From NCBI RefSeq assembly GCF_001456025.1, contig NZ_LMTZ01000123.1, positions 1-34,592 on the forward strand: a DNA stretch of 34,592 nt, given 5' to 3'. Below are positions 34,564 to 34,592 of this stretch, in pieces. The notes below the pieces were generated by a model, which was not told where the DNA came from, made no database searches, and saw only the letters and a list, made by a program, of their open reading frames with translations. Position 1 is the first letter of the stretch, and every line of letters starts with the position of its first letter. The translations under genes were made by a program, and so were the position numbers. The DNA comes from Mastigocoleus testarum BC008. GTDB taxonomy: Bacteria; Cyanobacteriota; Cyanobacteriia; Cyanobacteriales; Nostocaceae.

Positions 34564-34592
34564 CTACTAGCCAAATACAGATATTTTATATT

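Larger units (their letters stand above)
34250..34592. other. Spacer with dispersed repeats at the right edge
   Basis: 343 AT-rich bases upstream of the HpsE-like gene with no ORF. It holds the split gtgcgtta repeat (34404-34470) and a perfect 24-bp palindrome (34540-34563). Confidence 0.5.

Noticed and set aside
1..34592. tRNA genes or a complete mobile element anywhere in the window
   Set aside because: I looked for T-loop (GGTTCGA-type) motifs with flanking cloverleaf arms and for transposase, integrase or recombinase ORFs and found none.

Overview
The window comes from a filamentous, hormogonium-forming cyanobacterium, probably Nostocales (Nostoc, Calothrix or Rivularia type). The evidence is the psbA end (photosystem II D1), about a dozen HIP1 octamers (GCGATCGC), a panC-cmk fusion, a fibrillin-like gene, hps (hormogonium polysaccharide) genes, and AT-rich spacers with short palindromic and heptameric repeats. 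No tRNA, rRNA, insertion sequence, prophage or CRISPR array was found.

Layout, left to right. 1-350: end of psbA and its terminator. 0.55-4.1 kb: an HD-domain protein, a plastid-lipid-associated (fibrillin) type protein and a DUF697 GTPase. 4.2-7.5 kb: a 1090-residue multidomain phosphatase with a C-terminal RTX domain. 7.6-10.5 kb: glutaminase glsA and an RlpA-type wall protein, divergent around a long AT-rich spacer. 11.1-12.7 kb: panC/cmk. 12.7-14.1 kb: a 1.4 kb non-coding stretch rich in hairpins, then a cyanobacterial protein I recall as DUF5895. 15.2-17.0 kb: purM, convergent with a DUF2064-type transferase gene.

17.1-26.5 kb, all on the minus strand: the hps cluster. In transcription order it holds hpsA (1612 residues), hpsB, hpsC, hpsD, the glycosyltransferase gene hpsE, and a second hpsD-like pseudopilin gene. 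By analogy with the GspH-I-J-K set (FimT-PilV-PilW-PilX in type IV pili), HpsD, HpsB, HpsC and HpsA could form one minor-pilin tip complex that helps export or anchor the slime polysaccharide made by the neighbouring glycosyltransferases. 27.0-30.4 kb: a small lipoprotein, rpmB (L28) and htpG (Hsp90). 30.8-34.2 kb: three more minus-strand glycosyltransferase genes (one GT4, two GT2). One GT2 is a clear HpsE paralog, so polysaccharide genes flank the rpmB-htpG housekeeping pair. The right end carries several dispersed palindromic repeats.

The most interesting points are the pilin-like N-terminus and calcium-loop motifs of HpsA, the duplicated HpsD/HpsE genes, the hairpin-rich non-coding block at 13.2-13.6 kb, the acidic-tailed DUF5895 protein, and the RTX phosphatase. 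Family names come from sequence recognition without database searches. HpsA-E naming rests on remembered resemblance to the Nostoc punctiforme hps locus.
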